A DNA stretch of 64,000 bases. Source: Alistipes sp. GTDB lineage: Bacteria > Bacteroidota > Bacteroidia > Bacteroidales > Rikenellaceae. The notes beneath the pieces are model-generated. The model was not told the DNA's origin, searched no databases, and saw nothing but the letters and a program-made list of their open reading frames with translations. The position numbers and the translations under genes were made by a program. Every line of letters begins with the position of its first letter. Positions within the stretch are counted from its first letter, which is position 1. The stretch is from the NCBI GenBank assembly GCA_017465575.1, contig JAFTVX010000021.1:1-64000 (forward strand), in the 5' to 3' direction. Positions 42,143 to 51,574 of this stretch are shown here, in pieces.

Positions 42143-44107
42143 TTAGCTTACTGTTGTGGGCAGTGCGCCGGCGAACTCGATGATGCGGTCGTCGAGCGTT
42201 ACGAAACGGGCATTATATGTATATGTGCCGTCGCCATTGTCCGTATACTCAAAGGTATACTCATCTGTGCTGATGTCGAGCTTCGTGCTATCGTAGTTGA
42301 TATAGGGCATATATACCTTGCCACTGTCGTAGTTGAAGACAAGCTCATTCTCGTTTGCATCGTAGAAGTAGAAGTAGAGGCCTGCAAAGCCGGCATCCGA
42401 CACCTCGACATGCGTAGGCACGAAGTCGAGCTTCTGACCCGCAACATCCTCATATACAAAGCCCTCGACAGCGCCTGTCCAATCAATAGCGTAGGTTACG
42501 GCGTTGTATACCCACACAATCGTAAAGCTTGTAGTGTTATCGTCGTTATTCTTGATTGTTGCCTCGGCAGTAGTGATTTCGCCATCCTCCCAGCCATAGC
42601 CGTGGAGACAGTAGCGCGAATTCATCGTGCCCTCCTCGATAGAGTATTTGCCATCGGGAATAGGCTTGCTCACAGCGATATCGCTATGCTTGAAGTTGAA
42701 CTGGTGCTCCTCGTCGGCAGCGGTGAAGAGAATCTGCTTCTCGCCCGCCTTGTCGTAGTTTACCTTTGCCGAGCTTATCTCCACCATTGTGGCATTCTCC
42801 AAGTCGCTCTCCTCCTCGTAGTCGTAGTTGAAGCCGATTACTGCGCCCTCCCACTCGATGGTGTAGACAACATCGTTGTAGGTCCACGAAGCGTCGAAGC
42901 GTGTAGCCTTCTCAAGGCCGATAACCTCAATCGAGGCATCCTTCATCTTGGCATTCAGATTGCCCGACTCGTGGATACAATACTTGGCATAGAGCAGACC
43001 GTTATCCATCGAATATAGGCCGTTGGGCAATACGCCATTCACCAAACCTGAGAGGATGTCGAATGTGTACGACTTGCCCTCGGCTGAGAAGAAGTGAATC
43101 TCCACCTCGCTACCATAGTCTGCGGCTAACATCGCGCTGGTAATATCGAGTGCTACACTCTCGGTTGTTGCGCCCTTCTCCTTCTGTGTTACTGTTATTG
43201 TCTGAGGCTCTACGCCGAGATACTCCACGGTGATTGTTGCCACACGAGGCTCGGGGCTCTCGTTAGGCTCAATGCTGAGGTTGATGGTATATCTTGCGGG
43301 CGTATATGTTGCGGTAATCCACTCCTTGTCGGCTGTGAGCGTAAGCTTCTCGCCAGCAATCTCGTTTACTATGGCGTAGCTAATCTCATAGTCGCCACCT
43401 GCGGCTGCCACCTCCAATGTGTCGTTTAAGTAGAGCTCGGGACGGATAAGACCCGCCTGTATCACCTTGAATGATACATCCTCGGCACCCTCGTAGCTTA
43501 CTACTACGGTTGCCTCGCGTGCCTCGAAGAGCTCGGTTGCTGCGATGTTGAAGCGGATTTCGCCATTGCGTGCTGCAAGGTTCTCAATCCACTCGGCATC
43601 TGTTGTGGGTACAGCGTTGACGCCCTCTACGGCATTCTCCACGCTGTATGTTACACAAAACTCACCGCCCTCGACGGGTACATTGACTGGTACGCCCTCC
43701 AACGATACCTTGGGGGCGTTGGGGTTGGCGGCTGTTGTGCCCAACTGCTTGATGCTTACCGACTTAACCACGGTGTCGTAGCGCACCTCGATTTTTGCCA
43801 TACGGCTACTCTCCTTGTCGTTGGCCTCGACCGCAAGGCGAATCTTGCCATCCTCGGCATACGATGTGTCGTTGTCGCTAATCCAAGTGGCGTTTGTTGT
43901 TGCCATCACCGATGCACCCTTCTTGGGGTTCTCGATGGTGTACTCGATAACGAGCTCTCCACCCTCGGCTGCAATCTCCACAGATGCCTCAGATGTAATC
44001 TCAAACTTTACGGGTTTCTGCTCATCAATGGGTGCCTTGTCGCACGCCACAAGCGCTAACGAGAGCGCCACAAAGAGCAATGATAGTTTCGAAAAGAGTG
44101 TTCTCAT
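42143..44107 (-). CDS. Lipoprotein with three BACON domains
   Basis: 654 residues, lipobox ALVACDK (Cys22). Three tandem BACON-type domains (about 33-120, 130-215 and 222-310), each with an EGGE/AAGGD turn and ending in a strand like VSIKQLG, VIQAG or ITVTQKE. The C-terminal half consists of three similar beta units (YTFDILSGLVNGVLPNGLYSMD is the first). Likely a surface glycan- or protein-binding lipoprotein. It has its own promoter and terminator; the four-helix-bundle cassette separates it from its paralogue. Confidence 0.8.
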   Translation of the reverse strand: MRTLFSKLSLLFVALSLALVACDKAPIDEQKPVKFEITSEASVEIAAEGGELVIEYTIENPKKGASVMATTNATWISDNDTSYAEDGKIRLAVEANDKESSRMAKIEVRYDTVVKSVSIKQLGTTAANPNAPKVSLEGVPVNVPVEGGEFCVTYSVENAVEGVNAVPTTDAEWIENLAARNGEIRFNIAATELFEAREATVVVSYEGAEDVSFKVIQAGLIRPELYLNDTLEVAAAGGDYEISYAIVNEIAGEKLTLTADKEWITATYTPARYTINLSIEPNESPEPRVATITVEYLGVEPQTITVTQKEKGATTESVALDITSAMLAADYGSEVEIHFFSAEGKSYTFDILSGLVNGVLPNGLYSMDNGLLYAKYCIHESGNLNAKMKDASIEVIGLEKATRFDASWTYNDVVYTIEWEGAVIGFNYDYEEESDLENATMVEISSAKVNYDKAGEKQILFTAADEEHQFNFKHSDIAVSKPIPDGKYSIEEGTMNSRYCLHGYGWEDGEITTAEATIKNNDDNTTSFTIVWVYNAVTYAIDWTGAVEGFVYEDVAGQKLDFVPTHVEVSDAGFAGLYFYFYDANENELVFNYDSGKVYMPYINYDSTKLDISTDEYTFEYTDNGDGTYTYNARFVTLDDRIIEFAGALPTTVS

Positions 44108-44141
44108 AAAATATTTTGGTTTTTTAGTTTCCTATTTTAGG

Positions 44142-44174
44142 CAAAGATAAGTAAAAAAGTTGAGAATTTACAAC
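44142..44174 (-). promoter_or_regulatory. Promoter of the three-BACON lipoprotein gene
   Basis: Minus strand -7 TATCTTTG (44142-44149), 21-bp spacer, -33 GTTG (44171-44174). Confidence 0.6.
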
Positions 44175-44313
44175 TTTTTTCTTGTGCTTTTCATTTAAGG
44201 CACCTTTTCAAAATTGGCCAAAACGGTGGGCTCTTGTGCCGTGATTGTTAAAAGGACGACCTAATCACTTTGATACAACTTTCTTTTCGTGCTAAAACTT
44301 TTCCTCTCGGCTC

Positions 44314-44344
44314 TTTGTGCTTTGCTCTTTTTTTCTTACCTTTG
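44314..44344 (+). promoter_or_regulatory. Promoter of the yebC-ileS operon
   Basis: TTTG (44314-44317), 19-bp spacer, TACCTTTG (44337-44344). The leader is about 80 nt and no T-box-type structure was seen. Confidence 0.7.
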
Positions 44345-44429
44345 CCCCATTGTGTGTATATATATGTATGCGCGCACGAATGCCAAGGAGCAAAATAATA
44401 ATCAAAAATAATATAAAAAATTTCTAACT

Positions 44430-45167
44430 ATGGGAAGAGCATTTGAGTATCGCAAGGCGAGAAAGATGAAGCGCTGGGGACACATGGCGCGTGTATTTAC
44501 GAAGATTGGTAAGGAGATCGAGATGGCGGTTAAGGCATCTGGTCCCGACCCCTCGACAAACCTCCGTTTGCGTCTTTTGATGCAGAACGCCAAGGCTGAG
44601 AATATGCCTAAGGAGAATGTTGAGCGTGCCATCAAGCGTGCTACCGACAAGGACTCGGCAGACTACAAAGAGATGATCTATGAGGGTTATGGCCCCCACG
44701 GTATTGCCATCTTGGTTGAGACCGCTACCGACAACACCAACCGTACCGTAGCTTCGGTGCGTATGTACTTCAACAAGTATGGTGGTACGCTCGGTACATC
44801 TGGCTCGGTAGGCTTTATGTTCGAGCATAAGTGCGTATTCAAGTTCAAGCCCACAGCAGGTGCCGACCTTGAGGAGATGGAGCTCGAGATGATCGACTTC
44901 GGCGTTGATGAGTTCTACGCTGAGGAGGGCGAGGTAACGGTTTACGCCGCTTACGAGTCGTTCGGTCAGATTCAGACTTGGATCGAGGAGAAGGGCTACG
45001 AGCTCGTATCGGGTGAGTCTGTTCGCATCCCCACCGACACCAAGGAGCTTTCGGCAGAGGAGCGCGAGGCCGTTAATAAGCTTATCGAGCACCTCGAGGA
45101 GGACGACGATGTAACGAATGTCTACACCACAATGGCCGAGTCGGATGAGGACGACGCCGAGGAGTAG
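44430..45167 (+). CDS. yebC: YebC/PmpR-family protein
   Basis: 245-residue cytoplasmic protein of the TACO1/YebC family. Relatives act as transcriptional regulators or help ribosomes pass difficult proline motifs. The family start GRAFEYRKARKMKRWG (usually GHSKW in other groups), LRLRLLMQNAKAENMPKENVERAIKRA and YEGYGPHGIAILVE are clear. The C-terminus is acidic. ileS starts 36 bp later in the same direction, so the two are probably co-transcribed. Confidence 0.93.
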   Translation: MGRAFEYRKARKMKRWGHMARVFTKIGKEIEMAVKASGPDPSTNLRLRLLMQNAKAENMPKENVERAIKRATDKDSADYKEMIYEGYGPHGIAILVETATDNTNRTVASVRMYFNKYGGTLGTSGSVGFMFEHKCVFKFKPTAGADLEEMELEMIDFGVDEFYAEEGEVTVYAAYESFGQIQTWIEEKGYELVSGESVRIPTDTKELSAEEREAVNKLIEHLEEDDDVTNVYTTMAESDEDDAEE

Positions 45168-45203
45168 TGGGGTAGCGCCACAATATTTCACCAACAGTTA
45201 GGT

Positions 45204-48200
45204 ATGAAAAAGTTTACTGAATATAAAGGTCTCGACCTTGCGGGCGTTGCCGACGAGGTGTTGGCACGCTGGACCGCCGAGGATACCTTCCATAAGAGTA
45301 TCTCGACACGCGAGGGTCATCCTACATTTGTCTTCTATGAGGGTCCCCCCTCGGCAAATGGTCAGCCTGGTATCCACCATGTTATGGCGCGTACCATCAA
45401 AGATGTATTTTGCCGTTTCAAGACCCAGCAAGGCTACCTTGTTCACCGTAAGGCGGGCTGGGATACCCACGGTCTCCCCGTTGAGCTTGGCGTAGAGAAG
45501 AAGCTCGGCATCACAAAGGAGGATATCGGCAAGAAGATTACCATCGAGGAGTACAACAAGCAGTGCCGTGAGGCGGTTATGGAGTTCACCGACATCTGGG
45601 AGGACCTCACTCGCAAGATGGGCTACTGGGTGAATATGGACGATCCGTATATCACCTACGACAATAAGTTTATCGAGACTTTGTGGTGGCTTCTAAAGCA
45701 ACTCTACGACAAGAACTTGCTCTATAAGGGCTACACCATTCAGCCCTACTCACCCGCAGCAGGTACTGGTCTTTCAACCCACGAGCTCAACCAGCCCGGT
45801 TGCTACCGCGATGTTAAGGATACCACTTGTACCGCTCAGTTCCGCATTCTCGAGCCTAAGGCAGAGATGGAGGGCTGGGGTACTCCCGTATTCTTGGCTT
45901 GGACAACCACACCTTGGACCTTGCCTTCGAATACCGCACTCTGCGTGGGTCCCAAGTACGACTATGTAGCCGTTCGCTCATATAACCCCTACACCTCGGA
46001 GAAGATTACCGCCGTGGTTGCCGAGCCCCTGCTCTACTCTATCTTCAACAAGAAGGCTGAGGGCATCGCTTTGGCTGACTACAAGGCTGGCGACAAGCTC
46101 ATCCCCTTTGAGGTTGTTGGCAAGTGGAAGGGTACTGAGCTTGAGGGTATGCACTATGAGCAGCTCTTGCCCTGGGTTAAGCCCGTTGAGGCAGACGAGA
46201 ATGGCAACTGGAAGGAGGCATCTTCAAAGGCATTCCGCGTAATCCTTGGCGACTATGTAACTGTTGAGGATGGTACGGGTATCGTACACATCGCACCTAC
46301 CTTTGGTGCTGATGATGCCTTCGTTGCACGTCAGGCAGGTATCCCCTCGTTGTTTATGATCAACAAGCGTGGCGAGACCCGTCCTATGGTCGACTTTACT
46401 GGTAAGTTCTTCCTTAAAGCAGAGCTTGACGAGAAGTTCGTTAAGGAGTGTGTTGCAGCATCTTACGACGAGTATGAGGGTCGCTTCGTTAAGAACGCCT
46501 ACGACCCCCAGTATACCGTTGATGGTCGCTACGACGAGAAGGCTGCCGCTGCTGCCGAGAATCTTGATATCTACATCTCAATCAAGCTTAAGGAGTCTAA
46601 CAAGGTCTTCAAGATTGAGAAGCACACCCACAACTACCCCCACTGCTGGCGTACCGACAAGCCCGTCTTGTACTACCCCTTGGATTCGTGGTTTATCCGC
46701 ACTACGGCGCTCCGTGAGCGTATGATGGAACTCAACAAGACCATCTACTGGAAGCCCGAGTCAACAGGTACAGGTCGTTTCGGCAAGTGGTTGGAGAATA
46801 TCAACGACTGGAACCTCTCGCGTTCACGCTTCTGGGGCACACCTCTTCCCATCTGGGCTACCGAGGACCGCACCGAGTTGAAGTGCATCGGCTCTATCGA
46901 GGAGCTTATCTCGGAGATTGAGAAGGCTGTTGCTGCTGGCGTGATGAAGGAGAACCCCTACAAGAACTTCAAGGTTGGCGATATGTCGAAGGAGAACTAC
47001 TCTACCGACAACATCGACCTTCACCGCCCCTATGTCGATAATATCATTCTCCTCTCGTCGAAGGGTGAGCCTATGCGCCGTGAGCCCGACCTTATTGATG
47101 TATGGTTCGACTCGGGTGCTATGCCCTATGCACAGGTTCACTATCCCTTCGAGTCTAAGGAGGGCTTCGACCAGATATATCCCGCCGACTTCATCGCCGA
47201 GGGTGTAGACCAGACCCGTGGTTGGTTCTATACGCTCCACGCTATCGCGGTTATGTTGTTCGACTCTGTTGCGTTCAAGAACATCATCTCTAACGGTCTT
47301 GTCTTGGATAAGAACGGCAACAAGATGTCTAAGCGTCTGGGCAATGCCGTAGACCCCTTCGATGTTTTGAAGAAGTATGGTGCCGATGCTACCCGTTGGT
47401 ATATGATTTCTAACTCGCAGCCTTGGGATAACCTCAAGTTCGATGTCGATGGCGTTGATGAGTGCCGCCGTAAGTTCTTCGGTACGCTCTACAACACCTA
47501 CTCGTTCTTTGCGCTCTACGCCAATATCGACGGCTTCACTGGCCAGGAGGCTGAGGTGCCCGTTGAGAAGCGCCCCGAGATTGACCGCTGGATTCTCTCG
47601 GAGCTTAACTCTTTGGTTAAGGATGTTACCGCCGCGTTGGAGGACTACGACCCCACCCCCGCAGCACGCCGCATCGACCAGTTTGTTGGCGAGAACCTCT
47701 CGAACTGGTATGTTCGCTTGAACCGTAAGCGTTTCTGGGGTGGTGAGCTTACTGAGGATAAGCTCGCTGCATACCAGACCTTGTATACCTGCTTGGAGAC
47801 TGTTACTATGTTGGCTGCGCCTATCGCACCCTTCATCACCGACCGTATCTTCCGTGACTTGAACGCTACAAGCGGTCGCCACACCGAGGAGTCGGTACAC
47901 TTGGCAGAGTATCCCAAGTGCAACGAGGCACTTATCGATGCTGAGTTGGAGGCTATGATGTCGCTCGCACAGCGTGCTTCGTCTATGGTCTTGGCATTGC
48001 GCCGTAAGGTGAACATCAAGGTGCGTCAGCCCTTGCAGAAGATTATCATTCCCGTTTTGGATAAGGAGATGGCGGCACATATCGAGAAGGTGCGCACGCT
48101 CGTTATGAACGAGGTGAATGTCAAGGATATCGAGCTTATCACCGATACCACTGGCATCATCACCAAGCGTATCAAGCTCAACTTCAAGGCTTTCTGCCAG

Positions 48201-48689
48201 CGCTATGCTCAGCTTGCCAAGCCTATGTCGGCACTTGTTGCTACCTTCACTCAGGAGCAGATTGCCGCTATCGAGGCTAACGATACGACCACGCTCGAGG
48301 TAAGCGGTCAGGAGGTTGTTGTTTCGGCTGCCGACTTCGAGATTACCTCGGAGGATATGCCCGGCTGGTTGGTATCGTCGGAGGGTAAGCTCACCGTGGC
48401 CCTCGACATCACCATCACCGACGAGTTGCGCCGTGAGGGTATCGCCCGCGAGCTTGTCAACCGTATCCAGAATATCCGTAAGGATTCGGGCTTCGAGGTA
48501 ACAGACAAGATTTCTGTTGAGATTGAGGCAACAGATTTGACCTCGCCTGCCGTTGAGAGCTTTGCGAACTATATCGCACAGCAGACCTTGGCCGTTGAGG
48601 TTAAGGCTGTGGCAGCTCCCGCGGGTCAGTTTGTTGTAGATTCTGATATCGACGAGGCACCCCTCAAGATTGCCGTTACAAAGGCCTAA
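45204..48689 (+). CDS. ileS: Isoleucyl-tRNA synthetase
   Basis: Class Ia synthetase charging tRNA-Ile, 1161 residues. The HIGH-type motif is in PPSANGQPGIHHVMAR (about residue 57) and KMSKRLGNAVDP lies near residue 707. The editing domain (CP1) includes FLAWTTTPWTLPSN, and the anticodon-binding region follows LSNWYVRLNRKRFW. The length is that of the long eukaryote-like type common in Bacteroidetes, and it lacks the C-terminal zinc site of the E. coli type. The synthetase with this sequence type is often less sensitive to mupirocin, a family-level statement. Confidence 0.96.
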   Translation: MKKFTEYKGLDLAGVADEVLARWTAEDTFHKSISTREGHPTFVFYEGPPSANGQPGIHHVMARTIKDVFCRFKTQQGYLVHRKAGWDTHGLPVELGVEKKLGITKEDIGKKITIEEYNKQCREAVMEFTDIWEDLTRKMGYWVNMDDPYITYDNKFIETLWWLLKQLYDKNLLYKGYTIQPYSPAAGTGLSTHELNQPGCYRDVKDTTCTAQFRILEPKAEMEGWGTPVFLAWTTTPWTLPSNTALCVGPKYDYVAVRSYNPYTSEKITAVVAEPLLYSIFNKKAEGIALADYKAGDKLIPFEVVGKWKGTELEGMHYEQLLPWVKPVEADENGNWKEASSKAFRVILGDYVTVEDGTGIVHIAPTFGADDAFVARQAGIPSLFMINKRGETRPMVDFTGKFFLKAELDEKFVKECVAASYDEYEGRFVKNAYDPQYTVDGRYDEKAAAAAENLDIYISIKLKESNKVFKIEKHTHNYPHCWRTDKPVLYYPLDSWFIRTTALRERMMELNKTIYWKPESTGTGRFGKWLENINDWNLSRSRFWGTPLPIWATEDRTELKCIGSIEELISEIEKAVAAGVMKENPYKNFKVGDMSKENYSTDNIDLHRPYVDNIILLSSKGEPMRREPDLIDVWFDSGAMPYAQVHYPFESKEGFDQIYPADFIAEGVDQTRGWFYTLHAIAVMLFDSVAFKNIISNGLVLDKNGNKMSKRLGNAVDPFDVLKKYGADATRWYMISNSQPWDNLKFDVDGVDECRRKFFGTLYNTYSFFALYANIDGFTGQEAEVPVEKRPEIDRWILSELNSLVKDVTAALEDYDPTPAARRIDQFVGENLSNWYVRLNRKRFWGGELTEDKLAAYQTLYTCLETVTMLAAPIAPFITDRIFRDLNATSGRHTEESVHLAEYPKCNEALIDAELEAMMSLAQRASSMVLALRRKVNIKVRQPLQKIIIPVLDKEMAAHIEKVRTLVMNEVNVKDIELITDTTGIITKRIKLNFKAFCQRYAQLAKPMSALVATFTQEQIAAIEANDTTTLEVSGQEVVVSAADFEITSEDMPGWLVSSEGKLTVALDITITDELRREGIARELVNRIQNIRKDSGFEVTDKISVEIEATDLTSPAVESFANYIAQQTLAVEVKAVAAPAGQFVVDSDIDEAPLKIAVTKA

Positions 48690-48727
48690 GAGCGGTGTTT
48701 AGGGCAACATTTGGTTGCCAAACAAAG

Positions 48728-48753
48728 AAGTGTGGACAGCGATGTCCACACTT
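48728..48753 (+). terminator. ileS terminator, 10-bp perfect stem
   Basis: aagtgtggac (48728-48737) with gtccacactt (48744-48753) over a 6-nt loop, then T6. Confidence 0.9.
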
Positions 48754-48763
48754 TTTTTTGAAA

Positions 48764-48771
48764 TATATTTG
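48764..48771 (+). promoter_or_regulatory. -7 element of the DksA/TraR-like gene
   Basis: TATATTTG, 76 bp before the ATG; a clear -33 is missing. The leader contains a 7-bp inverted repeat (acaatta/taattgt). Confidence 0.45.
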
Positions 48772-48847
48772 TGTATGTCATAAAAATTGCTTAATTTTAC
48801 AATTATTTAATCGAAAAAAGTAATTGTAATTAATAACGCATACGACT

Positions 48848-49222
48848 ATGGCAGAGGAGAAAACCCGTTACAACGATGCTGAGCTCGAGGAGTTCCGCGT
48901 GTTGATTGAGCAGAAACTCGCCTCGGCGCGTGCCGACTATGAGATGTTGCGTTCAGCAACCAGCAACGAGAACGATACCGAAGATTCGTCGCCTACCTTC
49001 AAGGTGATGGAGGAGGGTGCCACTACGCTCTCTCGCGAGGAGTATGGCTCGTTAGCACAGCGTCAGGCTAAATTTATCCGTAACCTTGAGATGGCGCTTA
49101 TCCGCATCAAGAATAAGACCTATGGCATCTGCAAGACCACAGGCAAGCTAATTCCGCGCGAGCGTTTGCTCCGTGTGCCCCACGCGACGGAGTGTATTGA
49201 GGCGAAGACCGCCCGCAAGTAA
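48848..49222 (+). CDS. DksA/TraR-like protein with degenerate zinc finger
   Basis: 124 residues. A coiled-coil N-terminus is followed by the DksA-type C-terminal block (YGICKTTGKLIPRERLLRVP, then HATECI). The four-Cys zinc finger of classical DksA is reduced to two Cys, so zinc binding is doubtful. DksA proteins bind RNA polymerase in the secondary channel and work with ppGpp; Bacteroidetes members with this reduced finger are common. It has its own promoter and terminator. Confidence 0.85.
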   Translation: MAEEKTRYNDAELEEFRVLIEQKLASARADYEMLRSATSNENDTEDSSPTFKVMEEGATTLSREEYGSLAQRQAKFIRNLEMALIRIKNKTYGICKTTGKLIPRERLLRVPHATECIEAKTARK

Positions 49223-49264
49223 TTCATTTGTTGTGATAAGGGGCATCCTTCGACGCCTCAATCC

Positions 49265-49309
49265 AAAGCCCGAATGGGAAATACGCATAGTATGTCCCAT
49301 CCGGGCTTT
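49265..49309 (+). terminator. Terminator of the DksA-like gene
   Basis: aaagcccg plus atggga (49265-49279) pair with tcccat plus cgggcttt (49295-49309); one A/C mismatch among 15 positions. Confidence 0.85.
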
Positions 49310-49373
49310 CTCTTTATCGGCGCCAAATTATGCCCCTTCTGACAACAAATTAGTCGTGGTGATTGGAAGGTGT

Positions 49374-49447
49374 TTAAGACCATTAAGACTTTAAGACCTT
49401 AGGAATTTTCCTATCGTCCTATGGTCTTACTTGTCTTATCGTTCTAA
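49374..49447. repeat. Imperfect palindromic intergenic element, second copy
   Basis: Three ttaagac words, then taggaattttccta (49400-49413, a perfect 6-bp hairpin) and ctatcgtcc with later gtctta words. The order matches the element at 32513-32593. Confidence 0.55.
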
Positions 49448-49472
49448 TCTAACAACTAATAACTAAAAACTA

Positions 49473-49504
49473 AAAGAGCAAAGATCCAAAAATCTTTGCT
49501 CTTT
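49473..49504 (-). terminator. upp terminator, 13-bp perfect stem
   Basis: aaagagcaaagat (49473-49485) pairs with atctttgctcttt (49492-49504) over ccaaaa. It contains the dispersed aaagagcaaag word and ends 9 bp after the upp stop. Confidence 0.8.
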
Positions 49505-49512
49505 GCTCTCTC

Positions 49513-50166
49513 TTACAGCTTCACGCCGTACGCCAAGTCGCCAGCATCGCCGATGCCAGGCACGATATACGACTTCGAGGTGAGCTCCTCATCAACGGCT
49601 GCGCACCACAAGGTGCACTTCTCGGGTGAGGTGTGCTTTAGGACATAATCAACACCCTGCTCCGAGGCGAAGGCTGCGGCAAAGTGGGTGTGCTCTGGCT
49701 CGCCAGCACGGCGCACCAAAGCATCGTAGACAAGCATCAGCGAGGTGCCCGTAGCGAGCATAGGGTCAACCAAGATAAGGGTCTTGCCCTTGAGCGACGA
49801 GGTCGACACATACTCCACATCCACCACGAACGAGCCATCGGGGCGACTCTTGCGGTATGCCGATACAAAGCCATTGTCGGCATCGTCGAAGTAGTTGAGG
49901 AAGCCCTGGTGGAAGGGTAGACCAGCACGAAGGATGGTTGCGATAACCACCTTATCCGAAATCTCCTCTACGGCAGCAATGCCGAGGGGTGTCTCGACCA
50001 TACGGGTCTTGTAGTTCAGCTTCTTTGATATCTCGTATGCCATAATCTCGGCTACACGCTCCATATTACGGCGAAAGCGCATAGAGTCACGCTGAATACT
50101 CTTGTCGCGCATCTGGGCGAGGAACTTATTCAGAATTGTATTCTGCTTGTTGAGTATCGTTACCAT
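49513..50166 (-). CDS. upp: Uracil phosphoribosyltransferase
   Basis: 217 residues. Converts uracil and PRPP to UMP in pyrimidine salvage. The PRPP-binding motif is VDPMLATGTSLM (about residue 135) and the uracil-binding C-terminal part has SYIVPGIGDAGDLAYG. Full length. It follows hflX by 27 bp and ends at a strong terminator; a functional link with hflX is not evident. Confidence 0.94.
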   Translation of the reverse strand: MVTILNKQNTILNKFLAQMRDKSIQRDSMRFRRNMERVAEIMAYEISKKLNYKTRMVETPLGIAAVEEISDKVVIATILRAGLPFHQGFLNYFDDADNGFVSAYRKSRPDGSFVVDVEYVSTSSLKGKTLILVDPMLATGTSLMLVYDALVRRAGEPEHTHFAAAFASEQGVDYVLKHTSPEKCTLWCAAVDEELTSKSYIVPGIGDAGDLAYGVKL

Positions 50167-50193
50167 AGCTTTATCTGTTTGGTTATTAGTCGT

Positions 50194-51426
50194 TTAGTAT
50201 AGGAAATTGTTGAACGGATAGCGACCTGCGTGAATCTCGCGCACCATACCATAGAGGTCGGAGCGGAGCTTCTCGATGCCCACCTTGTCGATTGCCGAGA
50301 TAAAGATGCAGGGGGTGTTTGCCTTGGCAATCCAGCTCTGTTTCAAGTCGTCGAGCGAAAGGTTCTCCTTCGTTGCAGGCGTTAGGTCGTCCTCCTCCTT
50401 GGGGGTATATGTATAGGCATCTATCTTGTTGAATACCAGGAATGTGGGCTTGTCGCCTGCGCCAATATCCGCCAATGTTTGCTTAACGACAGCAATCTGG
50501 TCCTCGAAGCCTGGGTGCGAGATATCGACCACATGCAACAGTAGGTCGGCCTCACGCACCTCGTCGAGGGTCGATTTGAACGACTCGATAAGCTGTGTGG
50601 GGAGCTTGCGGATAAAACCTACGGTGTCGGACATCAGGAAAGGGAGGTTGTCGAAGACCACCTTGCGCACCGTGGTGTCGAGCGTAGCGAAGAGCTTATT
50701 CTCGGCAAATACCTCGCTCTTCGACAGAAGGTTCATAAGCGTAGACTTGCCGACATTGGTATATCCCACCAACGCCACACGCACCATATTGCCACGATTG
50801 GAGCGCTGCACAGCCATCTGGCGGTCAATCTTCTTAAGGTCCTCCTTGAGCTTCGTGATGCGGTTGCGCACAATACGCCTATCGGTCTCAATCTCGCGCT
50901 CACCGGCACCACCTCGCGTACCTGTGCCACCTCGCTGTCGCTCAAGGTGTGTCCAAAGACCTGCCAAGCGGGGCAACATATACTCGTTGTGCGCCAACTC
51001 CACCTGTGTCTTGGCATAGGCTGTCTGGGCGCGCGACATAAAGATATCGAGAATTAGGCGAGTACGGTCGATAACACGGCAAGGCATAGCCTGCTCGATA
51101 TTGCGTGTCTGTGCGGGCGATAGCTCGTCGTCGAAGATGGCGACATCAATCTCGTTCTCCTTGCACCACAAGGCAATCTCCTCGAGCTTGCCAGGGCCAA
51201 CATAAATCTTCGACATCGGCTGTGGCAGGCGCTGAGTAAAGCGCTTCACGGTCTTGATATCGGCGGTCTCGGCCAAAAACTCCAACTCGTCGAGGTACTC
51301 CATCGCCGTAGCGGGGTTCTGGCTGTCGCGGATTACGGCAACCAGAACAGCACGAATCTCGCGCTCCTCGACCGTGGGCTGTGGACCTCGCGGTGCCTTT
51401 GGCTTATCTTGCTTCTCTTCTTTCAT
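50194..51426 (-). CDS. hflX: GTPase HflX
   Basis: 410-residue ribosome-associated GTPase that rescues stalled or heat-damaged ribosomes in other bacteria. N-terminal HflX domain (YVGPGKLEEIALWCKEN, LAGLWTHLERQRGGTG), then the G domain: G1 GYTNVGKST, G3 DTVGFI, G4 NKID. Its upstream neighbour tonB ends in a terminator, and no consensus -7 was found in the 150-bp gap, so its promoter is unclear. Confidence 0.94.
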   Translation of the reverse strand: MKEEKQDKPKAPRGPQPTVEEREIRAVLVAVIRDSQNPATAMEYLDELEFLAETADIKTVKRFTQRLPQPMSKIYVGPGKLEEIALWCKENEIDVAIFDDELSPAQTRNIEQAMPCRVIDRTRLILDIFMSRAQTAYAKTQVELAHNEYMLPRLAGLWTHLERQRGGTGTRGGAGEREIETDRRIVRNRITKLKEDLKKIDRQMAVQRSNRGNMVRVALVGYTNVGKSTLMNLLSKSEVFAENKLFATLDTTVRKVVFDNLPFLMSDTVGFIRKLPTQLIESFKSTLDEVREADLLLHVVDISHPGFEDQIAVVKQTLADIGAGDKPTFLVFNKIDAYTYTPKEEDDLTPATKENLSLDDLKQSWIAKANTPCIFISAIDKVGIEKLRSDLYGMVREIHAGRYPFNNFLY

Positions 51427-51522
51427 CTATATATTATATAGGTATGTTCGTTTCGCATAGCGGGCTCAGCCCCGAAAACTATGCCACAATAACTTGCCCA
51501 AACAAGGGCTAAAGAATAAAAA

Positions 51523-51554
51523 GGGGCTGTCCGAACTTCTCGCTGGACAACCCC
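51523..51554 (-). terminator. tonB terminator
   Basis: ggggctgtcc (51523-51532) and ggacaacccc (51545-51554) form ten pairs including one G-U, with a 12-nt loop. On the minus strand T5 follows. Confidence 0.8.
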
Positions 51555-51574
51555 TAAACCATTTCCAAGAGTTA

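Larger units (their letters stand above)
44108..44429. other. Divergent intergenic region
   Basis: Holds the promoters of the BACON gene (minus) and of yebC (plus). The ~140 bp between the two promoters show nothing I can name apart from a gctttgctcttttt word of the dispersed aaagagcaaag family near 44318-44332. Confidence 0.6.

Noticed and set aside
44345..44429. T-box leader for ileS
   Set aside because: No T-box sequence or competing terminator; yebC comes first in the transcript.
46824..48080. Long minus-strand ORF inside ileS
   Set aside because: A shadow frame without domains; ileS is certain on the other strand.
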